Source of the DNA: an uncultured Luminiphilus sp.
Lineage (GTDB): Bacteria > Pseudomonadota > Gammaproteobacteria > Pseudomonadales > Halieaceae
Assembly: GCA_938084055.1 (NCBI GenBank)
Contig: CALKDK010000019.1
Location: 47,807 to 111,806 of the forward strand
Direction: 5' to 3'
Length of the DNA stretch: 64,000 bases
The notes under the pieces: generated by a model
Seen by the model: the letters and a program-made list of their open reading frames with translations, nothing else
Database searches by the model: none
What the model was told of the DNA's origin: nothing
Made by a program: the position numbers and the translations under genes
Part shown: piece after piece, positions 1-8,168 of the stretch
Numbering within the stretch: position 1 is the first letter of the stretch
How the letters are laid out: the number at the start of each line of letters is the position of its first letter

Positions 1-38
1 AGTCCATGGCACTTCGCGCAGGGAACTCCTCAAGTCAT

Positions 39-1163
39 ATGAAGCCTACAGTTAAGCGGGGCCTACTGCCCCTATTCCTCGTCCTGTTGGTAGCAGGCTG
101 TTCGGACTCCGACAACCCGCCCCCCAACACGCTCCCCCAACCCGAGCCCGAGCCTGAACCCGAACCCGTTCCCTTCGAAATTCTCTACGAACAAGGTGTC
201 GATCAATACCTGGGCGAATACACACCCATGACCTCTGACTCAGCCGACGGCATTGTCCAGCACACCTTCGGTGCCGGCGACGGACCGCTCTGCCTGCTGG
301 GCGGTGAGTACACCATGGCGACCCGAGACGGAACAGCTGACGATCTGATGATTTTCCTTGAGGGTGGCGGCGCCTGCAGTAGCCTGTTTTGCCAGGCCAC
401 GCCAACCGCAGCGCCTGGGATACCGGAGCGCGGCATTCTTGATCCAGCTTTCCCCGACAACCCCGCGGCGGAGTACAACGTCGCCTACCTGCCCTACTGC
501 GATGGGTCGGTATTTTCCGGTGATGCCGAGTATGACACCGACGATGATGGCGCGATCGATCGCTACCACCGTGGCCTGAAAAATCTGTCGGCGTCCATTG
601 ACGTCATTGCATCAACCTTTCCCGCGCCATCGAGAATTTTACTGACCGGGAACAGTGCCGGTGGCTATGGTACCGACTACATGCTGCCCCTCGTGCGCAA
701 GCTGTATCCCGATACGCCCATTGACCTGGTCAATGACTCGGGGGTTGGCGTTGCAAAACCGGGTTTTGTGGAGCTCCTCGGTGAGGAATGGAACTCCCTA
801 CGGTTCATTCCCGAGGACTGCGAAGACTGTATTAATGATGATGGCCACACAACGGGCTACCATATCTTCCAACTCGACGAAGACCCAAACCTCAGGATGG
901 GCTTCATGAGCACCAAACAGGATGTTGTGATCGCCGATGTGTTTGTTGGTATCGGTGGCGAGGCCTTTGAAGCGGCGCTGATCGAGGAAATGGCCACGCT
1001 CGAAGAAGCTCATCCCGAGCGTTTCCGCAGCCTGATCGCCGACGGGAACAGTCATACCTTCATACAGGCGCAGTTCGACCGTGAGGTTGCGGGAATACCC
1101 GTGTATCAGTGGGTCACTGACATGCTCAATGGCGCTGAGGACTGGCAGAGCATCAGTGACTGA
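39..1163 (+). CDS. pectinacetylesterase-like secreted lipoprotein
   Basis: Predicted exported serine esterase of the pectinacetylesterase/Notum-like alpha/beta-hydrolase group. I start at the ATG at 39 because it begins a typical lipoprotein signal (basic MKPTVKRG, hydrophobic core, lipobox LVAGC); an in-frame ATG at 6 would add eleven polar residues. After the lipid Cys comes a low-complexity linker of alternating Pro and Glu. FLEGGGACSS resembles the oxyanion-hole loop, GNSAGGYG holds the likely nucleophile Ser, and DGNSHTF near the C-terminus holds the likely catalytic His. About 374 residues, which suits the family. It is a single gene, convergent with the YebC-type gene downstream. The family removes acyl groups from polysaccharides in known members; the substrate here is unknown. 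Confidence 0.75.
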   Translation: MKPTVKRGLLPLFLVLLVAGCSDSDNPPPNTLPQPEPEPEPEPVPFEILYEQGVDQYLGEYTPMTSDSADGIVQHTFGAGDGPLCLLGGEYTMATRDGTADDLMIFLEGGGACSSLFCQATPTAAPGIPERGILDPAFPDNPAAEYNVAYLPYCDGSVFSGDAEYDTDDDGAIDRYHRGLKNLSASIDVIASTFPAPSRILLTGNSAGGYGTDYMLPLVRKLYPDTPIDLVNDSGVGVAKPGFVELLGEEWNSLRFIPEDCEDCINDDGHTTGYHIFQLDEDPNLRMGFMSTKQDVVIADVFVGIGGEAFEAALIEEMATLEEAHPERFRSLIADGNSHTFIQAQFDREVAGIPVYQWVTDMLNGAEDWQSISD

Positions 1164-1207
1164 CACCGAGGGCAGGCCCGGGGCCGTCAGCCGAAGCGTC
1201 AACCCAG

Positions 1208-1286
1208 GGCGGTAACCGCCAGCGGCCCGAGCGCTTTCGACCCATATGGCACAGCGCCCTCCGGCGCTGCTCCGGGCAGTGCCCGG
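1208..1286. repeat. cluster of three GC-rich inverted repeats
   Basis: Three perfect inverted repeats lie within 80 bases between two convergent genes. They are GGCGGT-A-ACCGCC at 1208-1220, CAGCGCC-CTCC-GGCGCTG at 1252-1269 and CCGGGC-AGT-GCCCGG at 1272-1286. None has a following T-run, so they are not classical intrinsic terminators. They could stabilise 3' ends or be a REP-like element. The rest of 1164-1434 shows no gene. Confidence 0.5.
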
Positions 1287-1434
1287 GTGGGTGTGAGGAG
1301 ACCGCGACGCCAGTGCGGTCTGGGCCCGGCCAGGTCGATGACACTTTCCAGCGACAGCAGACAGGCCGATCTGTCTTCTCAGCAGAACCCGGAGCCCACT
1401 GCCCGTTCAGCCCTGTGTCGCGCCCTGCCCACCC

Positions 1435-2148
1435 TTAGAGTTTAGCGTCGTGGAAGACGTTCTGAACGTCTTCACAGGCGTTTAGCAAATCCAGTAATTT
1501 TTCAAACAGCTCTAAATCCTCACCGCTGACCACCGTCTCGCCCCTGGGCACGAACTGAATTTCATCCACATCAAAGTCAATATCGGGAAAGGCCTCAGTC
1601 AGGCAGTTGCGCGTCTTCGCGTATTCCGTATTGGGTGCCATTACGGTCACCACGCCACCATCGCTCTCCACTTCGGAAACATCCACATCTGCCAGCAACA
1701 GCGCCTCAAGGACAGCATCCTCATCTCCGGGAAAAACAAAGACGGCCGCATGGTCAAACATGTGCGCCACCGTACCCGGTGTACCCATCTTCCCTTTACC
1801 TTTTGTGAACGCGGGTCGGACGTCACCAATAGTCCTATTGGGGTTATCCGTAAGACACTCCACCAGCAACATGGTCCCCCCGGGACCGAACCCTTCATAG
1901 CGGGCGACCTGATAGTCCTCCCCGGCGCCGGATTCTGCCTTGGCCATTGCCTTGTCAATTACGTGGGAGGGAACCTGATCTTTTTTCGCCCGCTCAATGA
2001 GCGACCGAAGCGACAGGTTGGCCGCCGGATCTGTGCCACCCGCCTTCGCACTGACATAGATTTCGCGACTGTAACGGGAATAGACCGCGGTTTTCATGGC
2101 CGCAGTCTTTGCCATGGAAAGTTTGCGGTTTTGGTAGGCGCGTCCCAT
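1435..2148 (-). CDS. yeeN: YebC/PmpR family regulator, YeeN-like
   Basis: Member of the YebC/PmpR/TACO1 family, proteins known as DNA-binding regulators or as factors that help ribosomes through difficult (proline-rich) stretches. The N-terminus MGRAYQNRK and the blocks SLRSLIERAKKDQVPSHVID and RYEGFGPGG are family hallmarks. The overall pattern and length (237 residues) fit the shorter-known paralogue YeeN of E. coli better than YebC itself, for example the ...LFEKLLDLLNACEDVQNVFH ending. I used the second Met (MGRAYQ) because family members start MGR. Monocistronic in appearance. The symbol is by resemblance. Confidence 0.85.
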   Translation of the reverse strand: MGRAYQNRKLSMAKTAAMKTAVYSRYSREIYVSAKAGGTDPAANLSLRSLIERAKKDQVPSHVIDKAMAKAESGAGEDYQVARYEGFGPGGTMLLVECLTDNPNRTIGDVRPAFTKGKGKMGTPGTVAHMFDHAAVFVFPGDEDAVLEALLLADVDVSEVESDGGVVTVMAPNTEYAKTRNCLTEAFPDIDFDVDEIQFVPRGETVVSGEDLELFEKLLDLLNACEDVQNVFHDAKL

Positions 2149-2214
2149 CACATGCTCCGAAATAAGGTCGTAACAACTGTCAGTTTACCGTGAATCTGCA
2201 TGGGGATGAGAACA

Positions 2215-3099
2215 TCACCCAGCCGGTAATTGGTTTCTCGCCCTCGACATTCGCCATACGGCCAGGGCAACGGCCACGCCCCCCAGCATCTGGGTAAGGG
2301 TGAATGTTGCCTGTAAAACGGGGATAGACATCAATGCAGTGAAGAGAGGAATGAGGAACAGGTAACCGCTGGTCACTTCAGCACCACCCAGCTGCAAGGC
2401 GGCAAACCAACAACCGAAGGAAAGTATGGAAGCGGGCACCACCAGCCAGACGAATAACCCCAGATCCATTGCCGTTGCAAGGTCAATGCCGGGTATGCCC
2501 AGGACCATGATAAGCAGTTGAATTTCCAGGCCTCCAATCAGCATCTGCCAGCCATTCAGGCTCCATCCCGTCACACCCAGACCGGCGCGCTTGGTGAACA
2601 CGGTCGCCCCAGCCCAGCTAAAGGCACCCAGTAATGCCAGCGCAAACCAGAGGATTTCAACGGTCCCGTTGGATCCGACGCCCGACCCTATGATGAGCGT
2701 GACCCCCAGCATACCGATGGCCAGGGACAGGAACTGCCCCCCTTCAGGCACCTGTCGGGCCATCAGTCCCTGCAGAAGGGTCACCCAAATTGGCATGGTT
2801 AGGGTGAGTAGTGAAATGGTGGCGGCGCTGAGATGGGCCATTGCGATAAAGCCAGCACCGAAGAGCACGGCCGTCTGCAACGTGCCTACGACGACAAGGC
2901 CTATTGAATCCCGGTAGGTTCTTGGCAACTCCAACTGGCCCCGAAGGTATAGCCAGACCAGTGCCAGCAAACCGGCCAGCGTAAACCTGCTGGCCACCAG
3001 TGCCAGCGGGTGAACGTCCCCGTTTATGAACAGCTTGGATATAACGAAGGCCGACCCCATCAATACGGTGGACGCCAGCAGGAGAGCGTAATAGCGCAT
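2215..3099 (-). CDS. EamA/DMT family transporter
   Basis: Integral membrane protein of the drug/metabolite transporter superfamily. The 294 residues form about ten hydrophobic segments in two homologous halves, the usual EamA layout. The N-terminal segment includes GSAFVISKLFINGDVHPLALVASRF, where the first transmembrane helix and the conserved R-F/L-A-G motif (SRFTLAGLLAL) are seen. Substrate cannot be deduced; family members export amino acids, nucleosides or other small metabolites. It starts 11 bases downstream of the SDR gene stop on the same strand, so the two are probably co-transcribed and the transporter may handle a substrate or product of that dehydrogenase. Confidence 0.85.
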   Translation of the reverse strand: MRYYALLLASTVLMGSAFVISKLFINGDVHPLALVASRFTLAGLLALVWLYLRGQLELPRTYRDSIGLVVVGTLQTAVLFGAGFIAMAHLSAATISLLTLTMPIWVTLLQGLMARQVPEGGQFLSLAIGMLGVTLIIGSGVGSNGTVEILWFALALLGAFSWAGATVFTKRAGLGVTGWSLNGWQMLIGGLEIQLLIMVLGIPGIDLATAMDLGLFVWLVVPASILSFGCWFAALQLGGAEVTSGYLFLIPLFTALMSIPVLQATFTLTQMLGGVAVALAVWRMSRARNQLPAG

Positions 3100-3110
3100 T
3101 CGCAGCCGGC

Positions 3111-3941
3111 CTAGCTAGTCAAATCATCCCCAGCCAGGCGCCGGGTAATCCACTGGTAACCCGTCGGCAACAGCTGGGTCAGCAATTGCAGAAACCAGGC
3201 ATCCATACCCACCAAAATACGCGGCTTGCCCCGGGCTGCATGCTTGAGAATGGTTGCAGCCGCCCTCTGAGGACTGGTCCTGACTACTGCGCGAAATCTC
3301 GTATCCCGCTCTTCTGCACTCATATCCGCAACTCTCCCGTCGGCCCGTGCGCGCAGTGCAATGTTGGTAGCGACGCCTCCGGGATGCACACAACTCACCC
3401 GCAGCGAACTACCGTGGTACTCGGCCTGCAGTGCTTCAGTAAAACCGCGAACCGCAAATTTTGCTGAGTTGTAGGCGCTTTGGCTGGCGATACCGACCAT
3501 GCCAAAAATTGACGACACGTTGACCAAATGGCCCGTTTTCGCAGCGCGCAACAGGGGCAAAAAGGCCCGGGTGGACCACACCACACCCCAGTAATTGATC
3601 GCCATCAACCACTGAAAACTCTCTTCACTTGAATCCTCGAAGTAGGCACCATAGGAAACACCGGCGTTGTTGAAGACGGCATCTAGCTGCTCAGTTGCGG
3701 CGGAGACCTGCCCAGCCCACGTTTCAATCGCCTCGCGACTGCCGCAATCAACGATACTCGTGGCTACCGGTGCAATGGCCTCATCAAGAGACGAACGGGT
3801 TGCCTGCAACCGGTCGGCGTCGATATCGCAGAGCCAGAGCTGGCAGCCAACACCATTCAATTGCTGGGCCAGTGCCCTGCCAATACCATCACCTGCTCCA
3901 GTGATGACAGCTTTCTTGCCATGGAAATAGTGAACAGCCAA
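3111..3941 (-). CDS. SDR family NAD(P)-dependent oxidoreductase
   Basis: Classical short-chain dehydrogenase/reductase. The cofactor motif TGAGDGIG is at residues 14-21, NNAG at 91-94, and the catalytic Ser at about 144 with Tyr157-x3-Lys161 (YNSAK). PGG follows the sixth strand. The 276-residue length and hydrophobic C-terminus (LLTQLLPTGYQ) fit the subgroup that acts on lipophilic or steroid-like alcohols, but the substrate is not known. An Asp at the end of the second strand (CDID) suggests NAD(H) rather than NADP(H). First gene of a two-gene unit with the EamA transporter. Confidence 0.88.
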   Translation of the reverse strand: MAVHYFHGKKAVITGAGDGIGRALAQQLNGVGCQLWLCDIDADRLQATRSSLDEAIAPVATSIVDCGSREAIETWAGQVSAATEQLDAVFNNAGVSYGAYFEDSSEESFQWLMAINYWGVVWSTRAFLPLLRAAKTGHLVNVSSIFGMVGIASQSAYNSAKFAVRGFTEALQAEYHGSSLRVSCVHPGGVATNIALRARADGRVADMSAEERDTRFRAVVRTSPQRAAATILKHAARGKPRILVGMDAWFLQLLTQLLPTGYQWITRRLAGDDLTS

Positions 3942-4058
3942 GAGGTTGAGTCCCGATAAATCTTGCGCTCACCCTAGGGTATGCGGGGTGTGCAGACAAG
4001 CGTTTAGCCGTTAATGTTGGCGCAAGGCACGCCAACCGCCGGAGCAACCCTACCCATT

Positions 4059-4973
4059 ATGATTCCAGCTAACGAGAACTTCGAGGGCACCTGGCCTTTT
4101 CAACCCCGTTTCTGCACGGCCTCAGGATTTAAACAGCACTTTATCGACGAGGGCCCACGTCATAGCGAGACCCTTCTGCTGCTTCATGGACAGCCCACCT
4201 GGGGCTACCTGTACCGAAACATGATTCCGGGACTGGCGGACCGCTACCGGGTCGTGGTGCCCGACCATATGGGGTTTGGCAAATCAGAGACACCCGATGA
4301 CCGGGAGTACACCCTCAAAACCCATGTGGAAAATCTGGAGCGTTTTCTTGAGTCACTGGCGCTTGAGCCACTGACTGTGGTGGCTCAGGACTGGGGGGGT
4401 CCCATAGCGGGCGCGCTGACCGCTCGCAATCCGGAACGGGTCAAACGCCTGTTTCTCATGAACACCGTCCTTGGCTACGGTGGTGGCAAGGCTGAGAATG
4501 GTAAAACTCCCTGGTTCCAGTGGATTGAAAAACATGCGAATGCGGGGACGCTGGAAGGCATTTTGGGGGAGCTGGGCAGCACGGTACTGGCCATCATGAA
4601 AATACTTGGCTTTCAGAATTCCAGTGTCGTGACCGATACCTGGATTCGAGCCTATTCCGCGCCCTTTCCCGACCGGGCAAGTTGTATCGGCGCAATCAAT
4701 TTTCCGCTGGATATTCACGAGGGGCGTTTCCTGCCCTTTGTTATCGAGACAATGAAAACCGGGAATATAGACGCTCTGCGCAGCAAAGCGGCCATGCTGG
4801 TGTCCGGTGACCGGGATTACGCAATAGCCAAGGATCATGCGGTGAGTGACTTTCGCGGGCTGTATCCGACGGCGCCAATTGTAGATGTCGAAGGCGTGGG
4901 GCATTTCTGCCAGGAAGATATCCCGGATACTCTGGTCGCTTTGATCGACAGTTTTGTGCAAGCCAACCCATGA
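4059..4973 (+). CDS. haloalkane dehalogenase-like alpha/beta hydrolase
   Basis: Alpha/beta-hydrolase with the hallmarks of haloalkane dehalogenases. HGQPTWGYLYRN is the oxyanion loop (dehalogenases have HG-x-PT). The nucleophile elbow is AQDWGG, so the nucleophile is Asp rather than Ser. The catalytic His lies in VEGVGHF and a candidate acid in SGDRDYA. The pattern resembles the DhlA-like subfamily (VVQDWGG). Dehalogenation of alkyl halides is therefore plausible, although epoxide hydrolases also use an Asp nucleophile. I start at the second ATG (MIPANENF), which suits the family N-terminus. An in-frame ATG at 4014 would add 15 residues, and neither site has a strong ribosome-binding site. 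The gene is followed 21 bases later by the homocysteine methyltransferase. Confidence 0.78.
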   Translation: MIPANENFEGTWPFQPRFCTASGFKQHFIDEGPRHSETLLLLHGQPTWGYLYRNMIPGLADRYRVVVPDHMGFGKSETPDDREYTLKTHVENLERFLESLALEPLTVVAQDWGGPIAGALTARNPERVKRLFLMNTVLGYGGGKAENGKTPWFQWIEKHANAGTLEGILGELGSTVLAIMKILGFQNSSVVTDTWIRAYSAPFPDRASCIGAINFPLDIHEGRFLPFVIETMKTGNIDALRSKAAMLVSGDRDYAIAKDHAVSDFRGLYPTAPIVDVEGVGHFCQEDIPDTLVALIDSFVQANP

Positions 4974-4994
4974 TATTCCGGAGATAGCAAGCCC

Positions 4995-5936
4995 ATGGAA
5001 GAAAAGACAGCCGCAGGTCAGCCGATTACGCTACTCGATGGGGGCATGGGACAGGAACTCATCCGGCGCAGCCGCGCCGATAAACCACACCCTTTGTGGT
5101 CGCTCAAGGTCATGCTGGACGAGCCTGAACTGGTCTCCGAGGTGCACCGGGATTTCTGCCTGGCCGGGGCGAAGGTGATTTGCCTCAACACCTATTCCGT
5201 TACGCGTCACCGGCTGCAGATGGGCAGCGACCTACCCGATTTGCCGGACCTGCTGACGCTGGCTCGAGGACTGGCTGAGGCCGGAGTCGCCGAGTCGGGT
5301 TGCAGCAATGTGGACATTGTCTCGTCACTGCCGCCCCTAACCGCGTCCTACCTGATCAACAGTCCGCTGTCAGAGCAACAGATGGCCGACGAATACGAGG
5401 AGCTTATCAGGCTGCAAATGCGCCACGTTGATGGCTTCATCGCAGAAACCATACCGACGATTACTGAGGGACAGGCGGCGCTGCGGGGGGCTGACAGCGC
5501 AGGTTTCGCCATTCACCTCGCCCTGACGGTGCTCGATGAGGACGGAACCCGCCTGCGCTCGGGTGAGTCATTGGCGCAGGCGCTCGAGGTGCTGCTCCCG
5601 CTCGGGCCCAGCTCGGTAATGATCAACTGTTCGGTGCCTGAGGCGATAGACCAGGCAATGCCGGTTCTTGCGGGCAAAACACAGCGTTTCGGCGCCTACG
5701 CCAATGGGTTTCATTCCATAACCGCACTTAAACCAGGTGGAACTGTGGACGTGCTGACCTCCCGGGAAGAACTGACACCTGACGTCTACGCTGCCATGGC
5801 GCTGGGCTGGTTAAACCAGGGCGCTTCCCTCGTCGGCGGATGCTGCGAAGTCGGGCCCGACCACATCCGGACGTTGGCTGCGGAGACTGCCGCGTTGGGC
5901 CACCCGTTGGTCGGGATACGGGGCCTCGGCGGCTGA
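4995..5936 (+). CDS. homocysteine S-methyltransferase family protein
   Basis: Zinc-dependent methyltransferase of the homocysteine/betaine-homocysteine methyltransferase family (MmuM/BHMT type). It would transfer a methyl group from a donor such as S-methylmethionine or a betaine to homocysteine. LLDGGMGQEL at the N-terminus is the family start. The three zinc-binding cysteines are present: Cys212 in MINCSVPE, then Cys283 and Cys284 in GGCCEVGP. At 313 residues it is a normal single-domain enzyme without a B12 domain. It lies immediately downstream of the dehalogenase-like hydrolase, probably in one transcript. The methyl donor cannot be read from sequence. Confidence 0.87.
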   Translation: MEEKTAAGQPITLLDGGMGQELIRRSRADKPHPLWSLKVMLDEPELVSEVHRDFCLAGAKVICLNTYSVTRHRLQMGSDLPDLPDLLTLARGLAEAGVAESGCSNVDIVSSLPPLTASYLINSPLSEQQMADEYEELIRLQMRHVDGFIAETIPTITEGQAALRGADSAGFAIHLALTVLDEDGTRLRSGESLAQALEVLLPLGPSSVMINCSVPEAIDQAMPVLAGKTQRFGAYANGFHSITALKPGGTVDVLTSREELTPDVYAAMALGWLNQGASLVGGCCEVGPDHIRTLAAETAALGHPLVGIRGLGG

Positions 5937-5946
5937 TTCTGAGACC

Positions 5947-6270
5947 CTATTTCCTCACCCAACTGTTGCACCATCCTGCCGCGTGGACCCGCTTGCCGGC
6001 GAAGATAGGGCAGACGCCAAAATCATCGTCGAGGGCCTGGTAGATAGCGCAATTGGTGCACTGTTGCCCTGCTCCATTGGCTCCAGCCTTTTTCGGCCAC
6101 TTTGCCGTGTCAACTTCCGTGTGGTCAGCAACATAGCCCAGCGCCGTCGCGGTGGGGTCGTCCGCTGCAACAACAGGCCCCTGTGCGTGGGAAAAACGCG
6201 CCAACAACAGGCCTGGGGGTGCCAGGGCCGCTGCCCTGAGAAACTGTCGACGATTGTACCTACAAGGCAT
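5947..6270 (-). CDS. high-potential iron-sulfur protein (HiPIP)
   Basis: Small periplasmic electron carrier with one high-potential [4Fe-4S] cluster. The 107-residue precursor has a twin-arginine signal (RR at residues 7-8, NRRQFLR, then a hydrophobic stretch and an AQ cleavage region), as expected because HiPIPs fold in the cytoplasm. Four cluster ligands are visible: Cys71 and Cys74 (QCTNCAIY), Cys87 (CPIF) and Cys101 (GWCNSW). HiPIPs deliver electrons to photosynthetic reaction centres or to terminal oxidases. No photosynthesis or oxidase genes are in the window, so the partner is elsewhere. Monocistronic, convergent with the methyltransferase gene. Confidence 0.93.
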   Translation of the reverse strand: MPCRYNRRQFLRAAALAPPGLLLARFSHAQGPVVAADDPTATALGYVADHTEVDTAKWPKKAGANGAGQQCTNCAIYQALDDDFGVCPIFAGKRVHAAGWCNSWVRK

Positions 6271-6384
6271 GCGTACTCCGATTGGTAGTGGGTTATGGGC
6301 TGTACGACAGGTTGACAGTTCCAGCCTGTTGGCGTCCAGTTTCTGTCGACATGGGGCACGGATAGCCCGAGCGCAATGGGCATG

Positions 6385-6450
6385 CTTAAAAATAATCTAA
6401 AGTTATGTATTTTATTTTATATATAAATAATAAGAATTAATACCACACAT
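6385..6450. promoter_or_regulatory. AT-rich putative promoter island
   Basis: About 65 bases made almost only of A and T interrupt an otherwise GC-rich region, between the divergent HiPIP gene (start 6270) and the microprotein gene (start 6528). It includes runs such as TATTTTATTTTATATATAAA. Such islands are commonly strong promoters or UP elements, or targets of nucleoid proteins. No unambiguous -35/-10 pair can be assigned by eye. Confidence 0.35.
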
Positions 6451-6527
6451 TTCCCACTGGCTGCTGTTTAAAAAGACCAGCCCGCACCCCACTATGGTCG
6501 CTATTCAGAAATTTATTGGAGAAAATC

Positions 6528-6614
6528 ATGAATAGCTCTCAGTATGATCTCTTGGCAATTGCTGTCGGAGCAACATTTATTGTGCTTCCGATGATGTTTT
6601 ATCCTTTTTTATAA
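6528..6614 (+). CDS. candidate 28-residue single-pass membrane microprotein
   Basis: Short frame with ATG at 6528 and TAA at 6612. It reads MNSSQYDLL, a hydrophobic stretch AIAVGATFIVLPMMF, then YPFL. A Shine-Dalgarno sequence (TTGGAGAA) sits 6-8 bases upstream of the ATG, an AT-rich island lies further upstream, and a perfect hairpin follows the stop. The polar N-terminus and one hydrophobic helix of about 17-19 residues are typical of small accessory membrane subunits, for example those of cytochrome complexes. I do not recognise the sequence. Support is the ribosome-binding site, spacing and composition only; conservation could not be tested. Confidence 0.5.
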   Translation: MNSSQYDLLAIAVGATFIVLPMMFYPFL

Positions 6615-6637
6615 ATATTTTTCATATTTTTATCCTT

Positions 6638-6656
6638 GGCTGGCTCTTTGCCAGCC
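6638..6656. terminator. hairpin after the microprotein
   Basis: Perfect 7-bp stem GGCTGGC-TCTTT-GCCAGCC, 23 bases after the microprotein stop. A T-rich stretch lies before rather than after the stem on the + strand, so it is at best a weak or Rho-assisted terminator or a 3'-end stabiliser. The remaining interval to 6862 shows no gene. Confidence 0.4.
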
Positions 6657-6862
6657 GCCGCTGACCGGCCATTTACGTGGCGGTCGGCACCCCTTCCCCC
6701 ACCCGCCGATCCGCCTTTTTTCGCCCTGCAGGCGGTGGCAGGCTCGCCGCGCCGGGTATCCACCTGCTGGCTGGAAAAAGCGGCGTAAATCCCCTCAAGG
6801 TTTTGCTCTTTTGGTCGCTCATGAAGTAAGACCTGGTTTCACAAGCCCAAGCGGAGTAGGAC

Positions 6863-7567
6863 ATGCCCTCCCCAATCCCTATAAAAACGGCTGGTGCGCT
6901 GATGGTGACCCTATTTGGGCTGATGTTGGGTGCGGGCTGCCAACATGCCGCGCAGGGCAACCGCACAGCCAATTACCCTATCGGCGAACAGTTTCCACAG
7001 ATTTACCAAAAGAACCTGCAGGCCAGTGCCCACTGGCAGTTGATCGCCCACAACGAGGCCCAGCTGTTGGTGAATCGATTTGAGGAGGTGCCAGCCCTAC
7101 AACTTAGCCCCCCCGACGGCCGAAGTGGGTCACCATTTCTCGGCGCTTACTACGACTTTTTGGCGGAGGGCCTCCTCAATGAGGGCGCACTGGTCTTTGA
7201 CGCAGCGCAGGAGCTCCGTGTGGAGTACGACATTGAGGTGGTAGAGTTTACAGACCGCAGCCAACTGAATCTTCCTCCCGGATTTGTCTCGGCCTCCGCA
7301 CTGTCGCTTTATATCATCGCCCACGCAGTTGAAACATGGTCCAACCCGGCAGCTCTGCTCATACCCGCCGCAGTCGGGGCCGATTTTTACAACTACATGA
7401 ATTCTGATTCTGCCGCTCCGGATACTGAAATTATCCTGACCACCCGGGTGCGCGGCGAGTCGCGCCTACTGTACAGCCACTCTTCAATCTACTACCTGCG
7501 GACCGCGGATAGGGGTCTGTATGACAGTCCGGGATCGATCAGGGTACGGGGGCCTGTAGCGCTATGA
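6863..7567 (+). CDS. hypothetical lipoprotein, partner of FlgO-like protein
   Basis: A 234-residue predicted lipoprotein. The N-terminus has a basic residue, a hydrophobic core and the lipobox LGAGC with the lipidated Cys at residue 26. The mature part has no family I recognise. It alternates acidic and hydrophobic segments (VEYDIEVVEF) and contains one hydrophobic stretch (LSLYIIAHAVE...ALLIPAAVGADF) that might contact membrane. The stop codon overlaps the start of the next gene (ATGA at 7564-7567), so the two are translationally coupled and probably act together at the outer membrane. An outer-membrane or periplasmic structural role is a guess. Confidence 0.7.
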   Translation: MPSPIPIKTAGALMVTLFGLMLGAGCQHAAQGNRTANYPIGEQFPQIYQKNLQASAHWQLIAHNEAQLLVNRFEEVPALQLSPPDGRSGSPFLGAYYDFLAEGLLNEGALVFDAAQELRVEYDIEVVEFTDRSQLNLPPGFVSASALSLYIIAHAVETWSNPAALLIPAAVGADFYNYMNSDSAAPDTEIILTTRVRGESRLLYSHSSIYYLRTADRGLYDSPGSIRVRGPVAL

Positions 7568-8142
7568 ACAAGACACCCGATTATCGCATCCCCACCGTCG
7601 TTGTCGGGCTACTGGTAAGCCTGATGGGTTGCAACGGTTATCACGGGAGCAATGCGGCGACCAATTCGATCTATGCCGGCCAAGAACAAACCGTCGATAT
7701 CCGTGATGAAGTTGAGCAGGCCTGTTCACGGCTGGTCCGCCGGGCGAAGCATACCAACAAACGGGAGGACACCCTGCTGGTTGTCAGCTTTGCCGATCTC
7801 AGTGCGCTGCACCAGTCATCGAAGCTCGGTCGCCTGATGGGCCAGGACTGCAGTACCGAGGTCGTCAGGGGTGGCTACAAAGTGACCGAGACCTTACTTG
7901 CTGACGCTCTCTTTATTGATCCGGCACAGGGGGAACTCATGCTATCCCGGGATCTGGAACTACTCGCCCAAACGCATGAGGCGACTGCGGTGGTAGTGGG
8001 CACTTACACCGTGGGTCGAAACGCGGTCTATGCCAACGCCAGGCTCGTCCGATCCAGAGACGCCCTGGTCTTGTCGGCCGTATCCTTTGAACTGCCACTC
8101 ACCCGGGAAGTCAGTCAACTGATTGCCCGAAGATCTTACTGA
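7564..8142 (+). CDS. FlgO-like outer membrane lipoprotein
   Basis: A 192-residue lipoprotein (lipobox LMGC, Cys23) whose mature part resembles the FlgO domain. The segment LVVSFADLSALHQSSKLGRL followed by a GYKVTETLL block and a later AVVVGTYTVG block is the FlgO pattern. FlgO in Vibrio is an outer-membrane lipoprotein needed for stable flagella. Here there are no flagellar structural genes next to it, so the name describes the fold and not a proven flagellar function. Translationally coupled to the upstream lipoprotein (ATGA overlap). A periplasmic sensor or envelope-assembly role is equally possible. Confidence 0.7.
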   Translation: MNKTPDYRIPTVVVGLLVSLMGCNGYHGSNAATNSIYAGQEQTVDIRDEVEQACSRLVRRAKHTNKREDTLLVVSFADLSALHQSSKLGRLMGQDCSTEVVRGGYKVTETLLADALFIDPAQGELMLSRDLELLAQTHEATAVVVGTYTVGRNAVYANARLVRSRDALVLSAVSFELPLTREVSQLIARRSY

Positions 8143-8168
8143 AAGTTTCCAGACGCCGCTCTGCGGGC

